Assembly: GCF_029910095.1 (NCBI RefSeq)
Contig: NZ_CP094526.1
Location: 3,038,001-3,102,000 of the forward strand
From: Bradyrhizobium sp. ISRA464
Lineage (GTDB): Bacteria; Pseudomonadota; Alphaproteobacteria; Rhizobiales; Xanthobacteraceae
Direction of reading: 5' to 3'
DNA length: 64,000 bases
In this document: positions 8,763 through 17,477 of the stretch, piece by piece
Layout: every line of letters starts with the position of its first letter
Position numbering within the stretch: the first letter of the stretch is position 1
Program-made: the position numbers and the translations under genes
Notes under the pieces: model-generated
Told to the model about the DNA's origin: nothing
Database searches by the model: none
The model's input: only the letters and a program-made list of their open reading frames with translations

Positions 8763-9703
8763 GAAGGATTCTTCGGGCGGCCGAGCAGCGATGCCATCTC
8801 GTCCTCGAGATTCTCGAAGCCGCTCTTTTGCGGTGCGGGCGACGCGGGCGGCTCGCTGCGCGGCGGACGCACCGGCGGAGCGTCGGGCGCAACCGGCGGC
8901 GCGACGGCGTCGCCACCGCCGGACGGGCGGCGCAGCGCCGCCTCAAGCCGTTGCGCCATCTCGGCCAGATTGGCGTCGGCGTTCGGCGGCGGAGCCGCCG
9001 GAGGCGCGGGCGTCGCGGCCGGCGGCGGAGGAGGCGGCGTCGGCGATGCGGCGGCGCGATCGGGCGCGCGCAGCGGTGGCGGCGCCTTGGGCGGCTCGGC
9101 GGCGCGCGGCGGACGCGGGATCACCGGTTCGGAGCGCGGCAGCCGCGGCGGCATCGGTTCGGTGCGCTCGGGCGTGAAACCCGCCAGCGGATCAGCGCGG
9201 CGTTCGGAGGCCGGCGCGGAGCGGCGGACCTCGTCGGCAAAGGAGGGACGGGCCGGACGCGACGGCAGCTCGGGCAGCTGCGGCTCCGGTTGATCGAAGT
9301 CGGTGCGGGCGGTTTCGCTCTCGTTCCAGGCCGCGTCCGGCAGCGGCGCAACCCGCGGCGGGGCGGAGTCGGCTGCGACCGCCGGGCGCGTCGACATCTG
9401 GTCGCGTCCCGGGCTCGCCCGCACGATGTTGGGCTCCACCACGATGTCGCTCGGACCGCCGATCATCAGCAGGTGCTCGACATTGTCGCGGCGGACCAGC
9501 ACCAGCCGGCGGCGGCCGTCGACCGCGGCGGCGTCGATCACGGCCAGTCGCGGCATCCGCCCGCGATTGGCGTTGGCGCCGAGCCGATTTCCTCCGAAGC
9601 GGCGGACGAGCCACGCGGCGACGCCGATCAGCGCCAGCACGGCTACGAATGCGAAGACGAATGTAAGTGCCTGCATACTGGAGTCCCCGGCCATCGTGGC
9701 CAT
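8759..9703 (-). CDS. fliO: Flagellar biosynthesis protein FliO with a long proline-rich cytoplasmic tail
   Basis: FliO is a small membrane protein that helps assemble the FliP ring. Here residues about 10-35 form one transmembrane helix, followed by a compact FliO domain (PRLAVIDAAAVDGRRRLVLV, HLLMIGGPSDIVVE). From about residue 110 to 314 the protein is low-complexity, rich in Pro, Ala and Arg (for example APPAAPPPNADANLAE), and must be disordered. At 314 residues it is much longer than the roughly 100-150 residues usual in enteric bacteria. The exact start is uncertain because ATGs occur at residues 1, 4 and 10. It overlaps fliP by 4 bp and is divergent from flgB across a 331-bp intergenic region. 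Confidence 0.88.
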   Translation of the reverse strand: MATMAGDSSMQALTFVFAFVAVLALIGVAAWLVRRFGGNRLGANANRGRMPRLAVIDAAAVDGRRRLVLVRRDNVEHLLMIGGPSDIVVEPNIVRASPGRDQMSTRPAVAADSAPPRVAPLPDAAWNESETARTDFDQPEPQLPELPSRPARPSFADEVRRSAPASERRADPLAGFTPERTEPMPPRLPRSEPVIPRPPRAAEPPKAPPPLRAPDRAAASPTPPPPPPAATPAPPAAPPPNADANLAEMAQRLEAALRRPSGGGDAVAPPVAPDAPPVRPPRSEPPASPAPQKSGFENLEDEMASLLGRPKNPS

Positions 9704-10034
9704 CCTCAGCTATCGCCGTCTGTGAGCGCGAACTGATATCGCGGATTGCGCAGCGAATCGCGCCCGAGATCCGCCTTATTCCTTAATTCCCCGCGGCTTG
9801 CAGCCGACTGTTCTATTAATAGACCAAGAATCGCTTGTCCCAAAACGACTTCTCAGCGCGCCACGCTGGCTTGGGCGGGGCTGGTTAACGCAGCTTTCGT
9901 GGCCAAAATGCGCTCGCAAGCCGCAATTGCGGCGTTCTCCACGGATCCAGGCGCTCTTTTAACCCTCCGTTAACCATATACCGGGCAAATTCTGCCTACC
10001 TCGGGAGGCCCCAGAGGTTAACGGAGCCGCGCCA
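9704..10034. promoter_or_regulatory. Divergent flagellar promoter region between fliO and flgB
   Basis: The 331-bp non-coding stretch is less GC-rich than its neighbours. It contains a full CtrA-type site (9959-9974), additional GGTTAACG half-site-like motifs around 9890 and 10016, and an AT-rich TTCTATTAATAGACC patch near 9811. No sigma-54 TGGCAC-N5-TTGC motif was found. It must drive fliOP leftward and the flgB-to-flhB operon rightward. Confidence 0.6.
9959..9974 (+). promoter_or_regulatory. CtrA-binding box
   Basis: TTAACCCTCCGTTAAC fits the consensus TTAA-N7-TTAA(C) of the cell-cycle regulator CtrA exactly. It lies 61 bp before the flgB start. In Caulobacter and relatives CtrA controls early flagellar operons, and the CckA kinase encoded at the end of this same gene run phosphorylates CtrA through ChpT. 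Occupancy here is inferred. Confidence 0.7.
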
Positions 10035-10445
10035 ATGTCCATGAACGACCTCCCGATCCTGTCGGCGTTGCGCACCAAGATGCAATGGCACCAGGAACGC
10101 CAGCGGGTGCTCGCCGAGAACATCGCCAATTCGGACACGCCGAACTTCCGGCCCCGCGACCTGGCCGAGCCGAAGTTCGACCGGGCCGGTTCCACGATCG
10201 GCGGCGGCCCGGGAACGCTGCCGATGACGCAGACCAGCGCCGCCCACATGGCGGCGTCGGGCGCGCCCGACAGGTTTGACAATGACCGCGGCAAGAGCGG
10301 TTTCGAGACCCGCCCGGCCGGCAACGCGGTCAATCTCGAAGACCAAATGCTCAAGGTGTCGGCCAACCAGATGGACTACGCGGCGGTCACCTCGCTCTAC
10401 AGCAAGAGCCTGCACCTCCTGAAAACGGCGATCGGCAAGGGCTAG
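10035..10445 (+). CDS. flgB: Flagellar basal-body rod protein FlgB
   Basis: 136-residue proximal rod subunit exported through the flagellar type III system. It shows the N-terminal rod signature LPILSALRTKMQWHQERQRV followed by LAENIANSDTPNFRPRDL, the family's ANIANxxTPxF block. The C-terminal part (SANQMDYAAVTSLYSKSLHL) is the helix that pairs with the N-terminal helix. Length is normal. The first ATG at 10035 has a GGAG-like sequence about 10 bp upstream; MNDLP two codons later is an alternative. First gene of flgB-flgC-fliE-fliQ-fliR-flhB. Confidence 0.95.
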   Translation: MSMNDLPILSALRTKMQWHQERQRVLAENIANSDTPNFRPRDLAEPKFDRAGSTIGGGPGTLPMTQTSAAHMAASGAPDRFDNDRGKSGFETRPAGNAVNLEDQMLKVSANQMDYAAVTSLYSKSLHLLKTAIGKG

Positions 10446-10472
10446 GCCGCCTGAGGGCGGCGGGAGGATGTC

Positions 10473-10898
10473 ATGGCAGATGAGATTAGCGATTTCGCCC
10501 GCTCGATGAGCATCGCGACCTCAGGCCTGCGCGCGCAGGCCGGGCGGATGCGGGTGATCTCGGAAAATATCGCCAACGCCGATTCGACCGCGCAGACCGC
10601 GGGCGGCGACCCCTACCGCCGCAAAGTGCCGACATTCTCCTCCACGCTGGACCGCACACTCGATGCTCAGGTTGTGTCGCTCGGCAAGGTGAGCACCGAC
10701 CGGTCGGCATTTCGGATCAAGCATGAGCCGGGCAATCCGGCGGCGGATGCCGCCGGCAACGTCAAATATCCCAACGTCAATGCGCTGGTCGAAATGACCG
10801 ACATGCGGGACGCCCAGCGCTCCTACGAGGCGAACCTCAACATCATCAGCGCGACGCGGCGGATGATCCAGCGCACGCTCGACATCCTCAAGTCCTGA
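10473..10898 (+). CDS. flgC: Flagellar basal-body rod protein FlgC
   Basis: 141-residue proximal rod protein. It carries SGLRAQAGRMRVISENIANA, the conserved N-terminal rod motif, and a C-terminal helix NLNIISATRRMIQRTLDILK. The middle reads NPAADAAGNVKYPNVNALVE, matching FlgC proteins that polymerise with FlgB and FlgF in the rod. It starts 27 bp after flgB with GGGAGG just upstream of the ATG. Normal length and intact. Confidence 0.95.
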   Translation: MADEISDFARSMSIATSGLRAQAGRMRVISENIANADSTAQTAGGDPYRRKVPTFSSTLDRTLDAQVVSLGKVSTDRSAFRIKHEPGNPAADAAGNVKYPNVNALVEMTDMRDAQRSYEANLNIISATRRMIQRTLDILKS

Positions 10899-10927
10899 CA
10901 CAACAAGAACAGCAGGGATCGTAGATC

Positions 10928-11239
10928 ATGGCTTCACCGACAATCGCCGCCAACGCCTACGCCAATTTCGCCAAGCTGATGGAGCGGGGCGGGCTTGAGA
11001 AGGCCGGCAATCCGGTCGCCGGTCCGTCGTTCGGCGAGCTCGTCAAGGACGCCGTCGGCAGCGTGATGGAGGTCGGCAGGAAGTCCGATGCGCAGACCAT
11101 GGCGATGGCGTCGGGCAAGGCGAACGTGATGGACGTGGTGACCGCGGTCGCGGACACCGACGTCGCGGTGTCGACGCTGGTTTCGGTCCGCGATCGCGTG
11201 ATCCAGGCCTATGAAGACATCATGAAGATGCCGATTTGA
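10928..11239 (+). CDS. fliE: Flagellar hook-basal-body junction protein FliE
   Basis: 103-residue protein that links the MS ring to the rod and is an early export substrate. It has the FliE pattern: a short variable N-terminus, then SFGELVKDAVGSVMEVGRKS, and the C-terminal block DVVTAVADTDVAVSTLVSVR...QAYEDIMKMPI. It starts 29 bp after flgC. It is followed not directly by fliQ but by a repeat-derived hairpin, so expression of the downstream export genes may drop here. Confidence 0.92.
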   Translation: MASPTIAANAYANFAKLMERGGLEKAGNPVAGPSFGELVKDAVGSVMEVGRKSDAQTMAMASGKANVMDVVTAVADTDVAVSTLVSVRDRVIQAYEDIMKMPI

Positions 11240-11243
11240 CCGA

Positions 11244-11340
11244 TCCTCATCCTGAGGAGCCAGCGAAGCTGGCGTCTCGAAGGGTGGACCACAGGCCTCA
11301 TGGTTCGAGACGGCGCTTCGCGCCTCCTCACCATGAGGAC
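11244..11340. repeat. Intergenic repeat with inverted CCTCA...TGAGG cores inside the flagellar operon
   Basis: This segment between fliE and fliQ contains palindromic cores CCTCATCCTGAGG and CCTCACCATGAGG plus AGCCAGCGAAGCTGGC, which can fold into adjacent hairpins. The right half has a fragmentary cousin at 3808-3830. Elements of this type are dispersed in Bradyrhizobium. Sitting inside an operon, it could affect transcript stability. Confidence 0.7.
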
Positions 11341-11361
11341 GAACAACAGTGAGAACTCCAA

Positions 11362-11625
11362 ATGACCGGTCCTGAAACTCTCGACGTGGCGCGTGATGCG
11401 ATCTGGACCATCGTGGTGGTGTCGTCACCGCTGATGGTGGTCGGCCTCGTGGTCGGCGTGGTGGTGTCGCTGTTCCAGGCACTAACGCAGATCCAGGAGC
11501 AAACCCTGGTCTTCGTGCCGAAGATCCTGGCGATCTTCGTTACATTACTCCTCGCGCTGCCGTTCATGGCCGACTCGCTGCACGCCCACATGATGCGGAT
11601 TTCGTCGCGAATCATCGGCGGATGA
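11362..11625 (+). CDS. fliQ: Flagellar export-gate protein FliQ
   Basis: 87-residue, two-helix membrane protein of the export gate (four copies per FliP/R pore in studied systems). Helix 1 is about residues 12-38 (IWTIVVVSSPLMVVGLVVGV) and helix 2 about 50-75 (ILAIFVTLLLALPFMADSL), joined by the conserved QALTQIQEQTLVFVPK loop. Length is exactly typical. It starts 122 bp after fliE, behind a repeat, and is followed 18 bp later by fliR. Confidence 0.95.
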   Translation: MTGPETLDVARDAIWTIVVVSSPLMVVGLVVGVVVSLFQALTQIQEQTLVFVPKILAIFVTLLLALPFMADSLHAHMMRISSRIIGG

Positions 11626-11643
11626 TGCAGTAATGCCCCGGTC

Positions 11644-12414
11644 ATGCGCATCGACATCTCGCTCCTGCCGGCGCTGGCCGCAACCTTCGTGCTGGTGTTC
11701 GCCCGCGTGGGCGCGATGGTGATGCTGCTGCCCGGCTTCGGCGAGACCAACATCCCCGCGCGGGTGAAGCTGTCGATCGCGCTGTTGCTGACGCTGATCA
11801 TCTTGCCGCTGCATCGCAACGCCTATCATGTCGACCTAACGTCGATCGCCTCGATCGGGGTCCTGATGGTGCATGAGCTCATCATCGGCATCGTGCTCGG
11901 CGCGACCGCGCGGGTGACGCTGTCGGCGCTCAATGTCGCGGGCTCCATCATCGCCCAGCAGCTCGGCCTCGGCTTCGTCACCGCCGTCGATCCGACCCAG
12001 GGACAGCAGGGCCAGATCATCGGCAATTTCCTCACCATCCTCGGCATCACGCTGCTGTTTGCCACCGACACCCACTATCTCGTCATCGCCGCGCTGAGCG
12101 AGAGCTACCGCATCTTCTCGCCGGGTGAGGTGATGCCGACCGGCGATGTCGCTGCGCTTGCGACCAGCGCCTTTGCCGCCGCCTTCAAGATCGGCCTGCA
12201 ATTGTCGGCGCCGTTCCTCGTGTTCGGCCTCGTGTTCAACATCGGCCTCGGCGTGCTCGCGCGGCTGATGCCGCAGATGCAGGTCTATTTCGTCGGCGTG
12301 CCGCTCTCGATCATCGTCGGCTTCCTGATCTTCGGCCTCGTGCTCGCGGCGATGATGGGCACCTATCTCGATTACTTCGTCGGCGTCATGCGCCAGCTCG
12401 CTCCCATGAACTAG
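11644..12414 (+). CDS. fliR: Flagellar export-gate protein FliR
   Basis: 256-residue polytopic membrane protein completing the FliP-FliQ-FliR pore. Conserved pieces include FARVGAMVMLLPGFGETNIP near the N-terminus, the central QQLGLGFVTAVDPTQGQQG, and LGVLARLMPQMQVYFVGVPL near the C-terminus. The number and spacing of hydrophobic stretches are those of the family. The ATG at 11644 follows fliQ by 18 bp and flhB begins 16 bp after its stop, so it is part of one operon. Confidence 0.95.
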   Translation: MRIDISLLPALAATFVLVFARVGAMVMLLPGFGETNIPARVKLSIALLLTLIILPLHRNAYHVDLTSIASIGVLMVHELIIGIVLGATARVTLSALNVAGSIIAQQLGLGFVTAVDPTQGQQGQIIGNFLTILGITLLFATDTHYLVIAALSESYRIFSPGEVMPTGDVAALATSAFAAAFKIGLQLSAPFLVFGLVFNIGLGVLARLMPQMQVYFVGVPLSIIVGFLIFGLVLAAMMGTYLDYFVGVMRQLAPMN

Positions 12415-12430
12415 GCATCAAGGAGCCGAG

Positions 12431-13504
12431 ATGGCCGAGGATACCGAAGACAAAACAGAAGACCCTACGCAAAAACGTCTCGATGAGGCGCTGGAAAAGG
12501 GCGACGTCGTCAAGAGCCAGGAGGTCAACACCTGGTTCGTGATCGCAGGCGCGACGCTGGTGCTGTCGACCTTTTCGGGCTCGATCGGCGGCGGCATCCT
12601 GATGCCATTGCGCAACCTGATCGCCAATTCATGGATGATCCGCACCGACGGTGCCGGTCTCCTCCAGCTCACCCAATCGCTCGGCTATGCCGTGGTTGCC
12701 GCGATCGGCGTGCCGTTCCTGATGCTGGCGCTGGCGGCGATCGCGGGCAACATGGTCCAGCACCGCCTGGTGTGGTCGGGTGAGCAGCTCAAGCCCAAGC
12801 TCTCCAAAATATCGCCGGGCGCCGGCCTGGAACGGTTGTTCGGCAAGCAGGCGGTGGCGAACTTCCTCAAGGGCGTGCTCAAGCTGATCGCGCTCGGCGC
12901 CGTCATGGTCGCCGTGCTGTGGCCCGATCGTTTCCGCATGGAAGCGCTCCTGCATGTCGAGCCGGCCGAGCTCTTGCCCGCCGTCGTCAGCATCACGGTG
13001 CACCTGATGGCCGCGGTGGTGGCGATCCTCGCGGCGGTCGCGATCGGCGATTACTTCTTCCAGTACCGGACCTGGTACGAGCGCCACAAGATGTCGCTGC
13101 AGGAGATGAAGGAGGAGTTCAAGCAGTCCGAAGGCGACCCGCACGTCAAGGGCAAGATCAAGCAGTTGCGGGTCCAGCGCGCCAAGAAGCGCATGATGGC
13201 CCAGGTTCCCAAGGCCTCAGTGATCATCACCAACCCGACCCACTTCTCGGTGGCGCTGGCCTACGACCGCAGCATGTCGGCGCCGGTCTGCGTCGCCAAG
13301 GGCGTCGACAATCTGGCCTTCAGGATCAGGGAGATCGCCAAGGAGCACGACATTCCGATCGTGGAGAACGTGCCGCTCGCCCGCGCGCTCTATGCCACCG
13401 TCGAGGTCGACCGGGAGATCCCGGTCGAGCACTATCACGCGGTCGCCGAAATCATCGGCTACGTGATGCGGCTGAGGCGCGGGTTGTCCGGCCTGCGGTC
13501 GTAA
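12431..13504 (+). CDS. flhB: Flagellar export switch protein FlhB
   Basis: 357-residue inner-membrane protein that controls substrate specificity of the flagellar export machine. It has four membrane segments in the first 210 residues, a linker (RTWYERHKMSLQEMKEEFK), and a cytoplasmic autocleavage motif N268-P269-T270-H271 within VIITNPTHFSVAL. The N-terminal EDTEDKTEDPTQKRLDEA is also diagnostic. Length is normal. It follows fliR by 16 bp and is the last structural gene of the run; cckA begins 133 bp further on. Confidence 0.96.
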   Translation: MAEDTEDKTEDPTQKRLDEALEKGDVVKSQEVNTWFVIAGATLVLSTFSGSIGGGILMPLRNLIANSWMIRTDGAGLLQLTQSLGYAVVAAIGVPFLMLALAAIAGNMVQHRLVWSGEQLKPKLSKISPGAGLERLFGKQAVANFLKGVLKLIALGAVMVAVLWPDRFRMEALLHVEPAELLPAVVSITVHLMAAVVAILAAVAIGDYFFQYRTWYERHKMSLQEMKEEFKQSEGDPHVKGKIKQLRVQRAKKRMMAQVPKASVIITNPTHFSVALAYDRSMSAPVCVAKGVDNLAFRIREIAKEHDIPIVENVPLARALYATVEVDREIPVEHYHAVAEIIGYVMRLRRGLSGLRS

Positions 13505-13598
13505 AAGCCGGCTGTTATCCGCTTGAAATGCGCGTAACTTGCGAAATTGCCGCCTGATGGACTTGGTTTTAGGGTCCGATTCAGGCACTCAGGGAGCA

Positions 13599-13618
13599 GG
13601 CGTCCGGGTCCGGACGCC
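13599..13618. other. Perfect hairpin in the flhB-cckA gap
   Basis: GGCGTCCGGGTCCGGACGCC is a perfect palindrome (8-bp stem, 4-base loop when folded) 19 bp before the cckA ATG. No U-run follows, so it is more likely an operator or an mRNA processing/translation-control structure than a classical terminator. Confidence 0.4.
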
Positions 13619-13637
13619 CTCTCGATGCAGACGAGCC

Positions 13638-16223
13638 ATGTCTCTCCAGATGACTGCCGATTCCAACGATCATCCCGCGACCGAGCCGTTCGTGGCCCAT
13701 GGACCGGTGCGGCGGGGCGGCAGCATCCTGCTGGTGCTGCTGATCGCCGCGGGTATCGTCGCGGTGGCGGTCTGGCTCATGACCATCGGCCGCAACCAGG
13801 CGCAGCCCTATATCCTCGGCCTGCTGGCGCTGCTCGCGACGTTCGGGCTGTTCAACCTGTTCGCCTTTGCCGCCGGCATCATCCGCTTCTCTGACCGCGC
13901 CACCGACGATCCCGTGATGGGGCGCATCGCCGACCATGCGCAGGAGGGACTCGTCGTCACCGACTCCCGCGGCCACGTGGTCTATTCCAACGCGGCCTAT
14001 CTCGCGCTGACCGGCGCGGCCGGGCCGCAGGACGTCCGTCCCGTCGAGCGCGTCTTCATCGGCAATCCCGACGTCTCGGAAGCGGTGTTCCGCCTGTTGA
14101 AGGCGGCGCGCGAGGGCAAGCGGCAGCAGGAGGAAGTCCGGATCGCCGGTCATGACGGCAGCCAGGGCCGCTGGCTGCGGCTGCGGGTCCGCCCGCTCGG
14201 CCAGGGCAAGCGCGACGGGAAATATGCGGTGTGGTCGATCGCCGACATCACACGCGACCGCGAGCGACAGGAGGACGTGTTCCAGGAGCTGCGGCATGCG
14301 ATCGAATATCTCGATCATGCGCCCTGCGGCTTCTTCTCGGTCAATCCGGCCGGCGAGATCGCCTATGTCAACGCGACGCTGGCGAACTGGCTCGACTACG
14401 ACCTCGCTGAGATCGGTTCGGGCGGCCTGAAGCTGACCGACATCGTCTCCGGCGATGGCGCGGCGCTGTTGACCTCGATCGTGCCGGTGCCGGGCGAGGT
14501 CAAGACCGAGGTGTTCGACATCGACCTGCGGATGCGCGGCGGCAGGACCGTGCCGGTGCGGCTCTATCACAAGCTCGCCTTCGGCGCCGATGGCGCGCCG
14601 GGCGCCTCGCGCACGCTGGTGATCAGCCGTGCCCGCGACGAGCATTCCGATCCGGAGCGCGCCGCCGAGGTGCGCTTCATGCGCTTCTTCGACCAGACGC
14701 CGATGGCGATCGCGACCGTCGATCGCGGCGGCAACGTGGTCGGCGCCAATGCACGCTATGCCAAGCTCGCGCAAGGTCTGAACGGCGAAGGCGGCACGGC
14801 CAAGTCGATCTTCCGCGCGGTCAATTCGCGCGACCGCGGTCTCCTGATCGCTGCGATCAACCATGCGGCCGAGGGCCAGGGCGACATCCCTCCGGTCGAG
14901 GTGATGCTCGACGGGCCCAAGGAGCGCTTCGCGCAGTTCTTCGTCACCGCCGTCGAGAAGAAGGACGAGCGCGACGCCGAGACCGCGATCGTCTACATGC
15001 TCGAAACCACCGAGCGGCGCACGCTGGAAAACCAGATCAACCAGTCGCAGAAGATGGAGATGGTCGGCCAGCTTGCCGGCGGCATCGCGCATGACTTCAA
15101 CAACGTGCTGTCAGCCATCATGATGGCGAACGACTTCCTGCTGAACGCGCACAAGCCGACCGATCCGTCGTTCCAGGACATCATGCAGATCAAGCAGAAC
15201 GCCACCCGCGCCGCGACTCTGGTGCGGCAACTGCTGGCATTCTCGCGCCGTCAGACGCTGCGGCCGCAGGTGCTTGATCTCGGCGATGCGCTCAGCGACC
15301 TGACCATGCTGCTGCGCCGGCTGATCGGCGAGAAGGTCAAGCTCGACCTGGTGCACGGCCGCGACCTGTGGCCGGTCAAGGTCGACGTCTCCCAGTTCGA
15401 GCAGGTGATTGTCAACCTCGCGGTGAACGCGCGCGACGCGATGCCCGACGGCGGCAAGCTGATCGTGCGGACCGCCAACGTGCCGACCGCGGAAGCCGCG
15501 CAGCTCGCCAACAAGGGCATGCCGGCCGCGGACTATGTGAAGATCGAGATTTCGGACACCGGCACCGGCATCCCGCCCGAGATCATCGACAAGATCTTCG
15601 AGCCGTTCTTCTCCACCAAGGATGTCGGCAAGGGCACCGGCCTCGGCCTCTCCACGGTCTATGGCATCGTCAAGCAGACCGGCGGTTTCGTCTATGTGGA
15701 TTCCAGGCCGGGCGAGGGCACCACGTTCCGGATCTACCTGCCGCGGCACTGGCCCGAGCAGGAGGTCGTACCCGAAGCCCACGCCGGCAACGGTGCGGCG
15801 AAGGATCCAGCCGTCGCAGCCGAAGCCGCCAAGCCGAAACCCGATCTCACCGGGCAGGGCACCATCCTGCTCGTGGAGGACGAAGACGGATTGCGCTCGC
15901 TGAACGCGCGCGGCCTGCGCTCACGCGGCTACAGCGTGATCGAGGCCGCGAACGGCGTCGAGGCGATGGAGGCTTTCGACGAGAAGAACGGCGAGGTCGA
16001 TCTCGTCGTCTCCGACGTGGTGATGCCGGAGATGGATGGGCCGACGCTGCTCAAGGAGATGCGCAGCCGCAATCCGAGCCTGAAGATCATCTTCGTCTCG
16101 GGCTATGCGGAGGATGCGTTCGAGAAGAGCCTGCCCGAGAACCAGCAATTCGCCTTCCTGCCCAAGCCGTTCACGCTGACCCAGCTGGTCGCCGCGGTGA
16201 AGGAAACCATGACGCTCCAATAG
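13638..16223 (+). CDS. cckA: Cell-cycle hybrid histidine kinase CckA
   Basis: 861-residue inner-membrane hybrid sensor kinase. Two transmembrane helices lie at about residues 28-50 and 56-80. Tandem PAS-like domains follow (the first begins [20 protein letters not shown]). The HisKA domain has the phospho-acceptor His485 in [11 protein letters not shown]. The ATPase domain has [20 protein letters not shown] and [19 protein letters not shown]. The C-terminal receiver has Asp793 in [12 protein letters not shown]. In alphaproteobacteria CckA passes phosphate through ChpT to CtrA and CpdR. The ATG at 13638 is chosen because upstream in-frame sequence crosses the hairpin and is not conserved-looking. 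It sits directly after flhB, with a CtrA box at the head of the flagellar run. Confidence 0.92.
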   Translation: MSLQMTADSNDHPATEPFVAHGPVRRGGSILLVLLIAAGIVAVAVWLMTIGRNQAQPYILGLLALLATFGLFNLFAFAAGIIRFSDRATDDPVMGRIADHAQEGLVVTDSRGHVVYSNAAYLALTGAAGPQDVRPVERVFIGNPDVSEAVFRLLKAAREGKRQQEEVRIAGHDGSQGRWLRLRVRPLGQGKRDGKYAVWSIADITRDRERQEDVFQELRHAIEYLDHAPCGFFSVNPAGEIAYVNATLANWLDYDLAEIGSGGLKLTDIVSGDGAALLTSIVPVPGEVKTEVFDIDLRMRGGRTVPVRLYHKLAFGADGAPGASRTLVISRARDEHSDPERAAEVRFMRFFDQTPMAIATVDRGGNVVGANARYAKLAQGLNGEGGTAKSIFRAVNSRDRGLLIAAINHAAEGQGDIPPVEVMLDGPKERFAQFFVTAVEKKDERDAETAIVYMLETTERRTLENQINQSQKMEMVGQLAGGIAHDFNNVLSAIMMANDFLLNAHKPTDPSFQDIMQIKQNATRAATLVRQLLAFSRRQTLRPQVLDLGDALSDLTMLLRRLIGEKVKLDLVHGRDLWPVKVDVSQFEQVIVNLAVNARDAMPDGGKLIVRTANVPTAEAAQLANKGMPAADYVKIEISDTGTGIPPEIIDKIFEPFFSTKDVGKGTGLGLSTVYGIVKQTGGFVYVDSRPGEGTTFRIYLPRHWPEQEVVPEAHAGNGAAKDPAVAAEAAKPKPDLTGQGTILLVEDEDGLRSLNARGLRSRGYSVIEAANGVEAMEAFDEKNGEVDLVVSDVVMPEMDGPTLLKEMRSRNPSLKIIFVSGYAEDAFEKSLPENQQFAFLPKPFTLTQLVAAVKETMTLQ

Positions 16224-16372
16224 GATGCGCTGTTGCATCCACAAGGATCAAAGTGTCACATCTCCGCGACTGAGGGCCGCAGCTGCGGTTCCCGTTTGCC
16301 GCTTCACTTTTATCTATCGCTGCCCATCTTTAGGGCGCGTCCCCATGCCGGGGAACCTTTGAGGAAACCAAC

Positions 16373-17326
16373 ATGAATTTCTCGCAACGCACCGGTGGAA
16401 TAGTTCGGGCGATCGCCGTCGCGATGGCGTTGGCGTTGCCTGTCGTGATGACCGTTTCGGCGGCCGACGCACGCGTCGGCGGCGGAGGCTCGCGCGGCTC
16501 GCGCACCTTCTCCGCGCCGCCTAGCACCAATACGGCGCCGGGCTCGGTCGCGCCGATGAACCGTACCTTCAGCCAGCCTGGCAGTCCCAACATGGGCGCG
16601 CCGGCGACGAATTCGGGCGGCCTGTTCGGCCGTCCGGGCATGGGCCGCAGCTTGCTCGGTGGATTGGCCGCCGGCTTCCTCGGCGCCGGCCTGTTCGGCA
16701 TGCTGTTCGGCGGCGGCCTGTTCTCCGGTCTCGGCGGCCTGTCGTCGATCCTCGGCCTGCTGCTGCAGATCGGCCTGATCGTGCTCGTGGTGCGGCTGGC
16801 GATGTCGTGGTGGCAGCGCCGCAATGCGCCGGCCTATGCCGGCGGTCCTGCCGCCGGCGCCGGCCCGCAGCCGAACTACCGCTCCGGTTTCGGCTTCGGC
16901 CTCGGTGGCGCCTCGAGCGCACCTGTCGAGATCGCGCCGGCCGACTATGAGACCTTCGAGCGGCTGCTCGGCGAGATCCAGACCGCGTGGTCGAACGAGG
17001 ACATCGCGAAGCTGCATACGCTGGCGACGCCCGAGATGGTGTCGTACTTCTCGAAGGATCTCGAGGAGAACAAGGCCCGCAATGTCACCAACAAGGTGAC
17101 CAATGTGAAGCTGCTGCAGGGTGACCTCGCGGAAGCCTGGCGCGAAGGCGACAGCGAATATGCGACGGTCGCGATGCGCTACTCGCTGGTCGACACCATG
17201 CTCGATCGCGGCACCGGGCGCGTGGTTGACGGCAGCGAGCAGCCGGAGGAGGTCACGGAGGTCTGGACCTTCCTGCGCCAGCGCGGCGGCCCCTGGGAGC
17301 TTTCGGCGATCCAGCAGACCAACTGA
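16373..17326 (+). CDS. Exported Tim44-domain protein
   Basis: 317-residue envelope protein. Residues 1-34 form a signal peptide or anchor (ALALPVVMTVSAADA), followed by a Gly/Ser-rich region and a hydrophobic stretch at about 98-145 (LLGGLAAGFLGAGLFGMLFG and SSILGLLLQIGLIVLVVRLA). The C-terminal 130 residues form a Tim44-like domain (YETFERLLGEIQTAWSNEDI ... EVWTFLRQRGGPWELSAIQQ). Tim44-like domains in bacteria are thought to bind membranes or partner proteins; the exact role is unknown. The gene stands alone, with a strong terminator just after it. Confidence 0.85.
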   Translation: MNFSQRTGGIVRAIAVAMALALPVVMTVSAADARVGGGGSRGSRTFSAPPSTNTAPGSVAPMNRTFSQPGSPNMGAPATNSGGLFGRPGMGRSLLGGLAAGFLGAGLFGMLFGGGLFSGLGGLSSILGLLLQIGLIVLVVRLAMSWWQRRNAPAYAGGPAAGAGPQPNYRSGFGFGLGGASSAPVEIAPADYETFERLLGEIQTAWSNEDIAKLHTLATPEMVSYFSKDLEENKARNVTNKVTNVKLLQGDLAEAWREGDSEYATVAMRYSLVDTMLDRGTGRVVDGSEQPEEVTEVWTFLRQRGGPWELSAIQQTN

Positions 17327-17349
17327 TCGATTGCCGGTCCTGACGATGC

Positions 17350-17387
17350 AAGGCGCCGCGGCTCAAATCCGCGGCGCCTTTGTTTTG
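17350..17387 (+). terminator. Rho-independent terminator after the Tim44-domain gene
   Basis: A perfect 12-bp stem AAGGCGCCGCGG / CCGCGGCGCCTT with a 7-base loop is followed by TGTTTT. It lies 24 bp after the stop codon, a textbook position. Confidence 0.9.
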
Positions 17388-17477
17388 CGCGCGCTTCACG
17401 AGCGCGTCGCGCCATCGGAATATCCGGCGCCGCGGCGGGTTGATGTCAGCGAACCACAACAACCATTGGAGGATGAA

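Noticed and set aside
13581..15092. Long leftward open frame of about 500 codons opposite cckA
   Set aside because: Lies wholly opposite the well-supported CckA kinase; its composition (Arg/Asp/Leu/Gly-rich, no motifs) is what the GC-rich third-position bias produces on the other strand.
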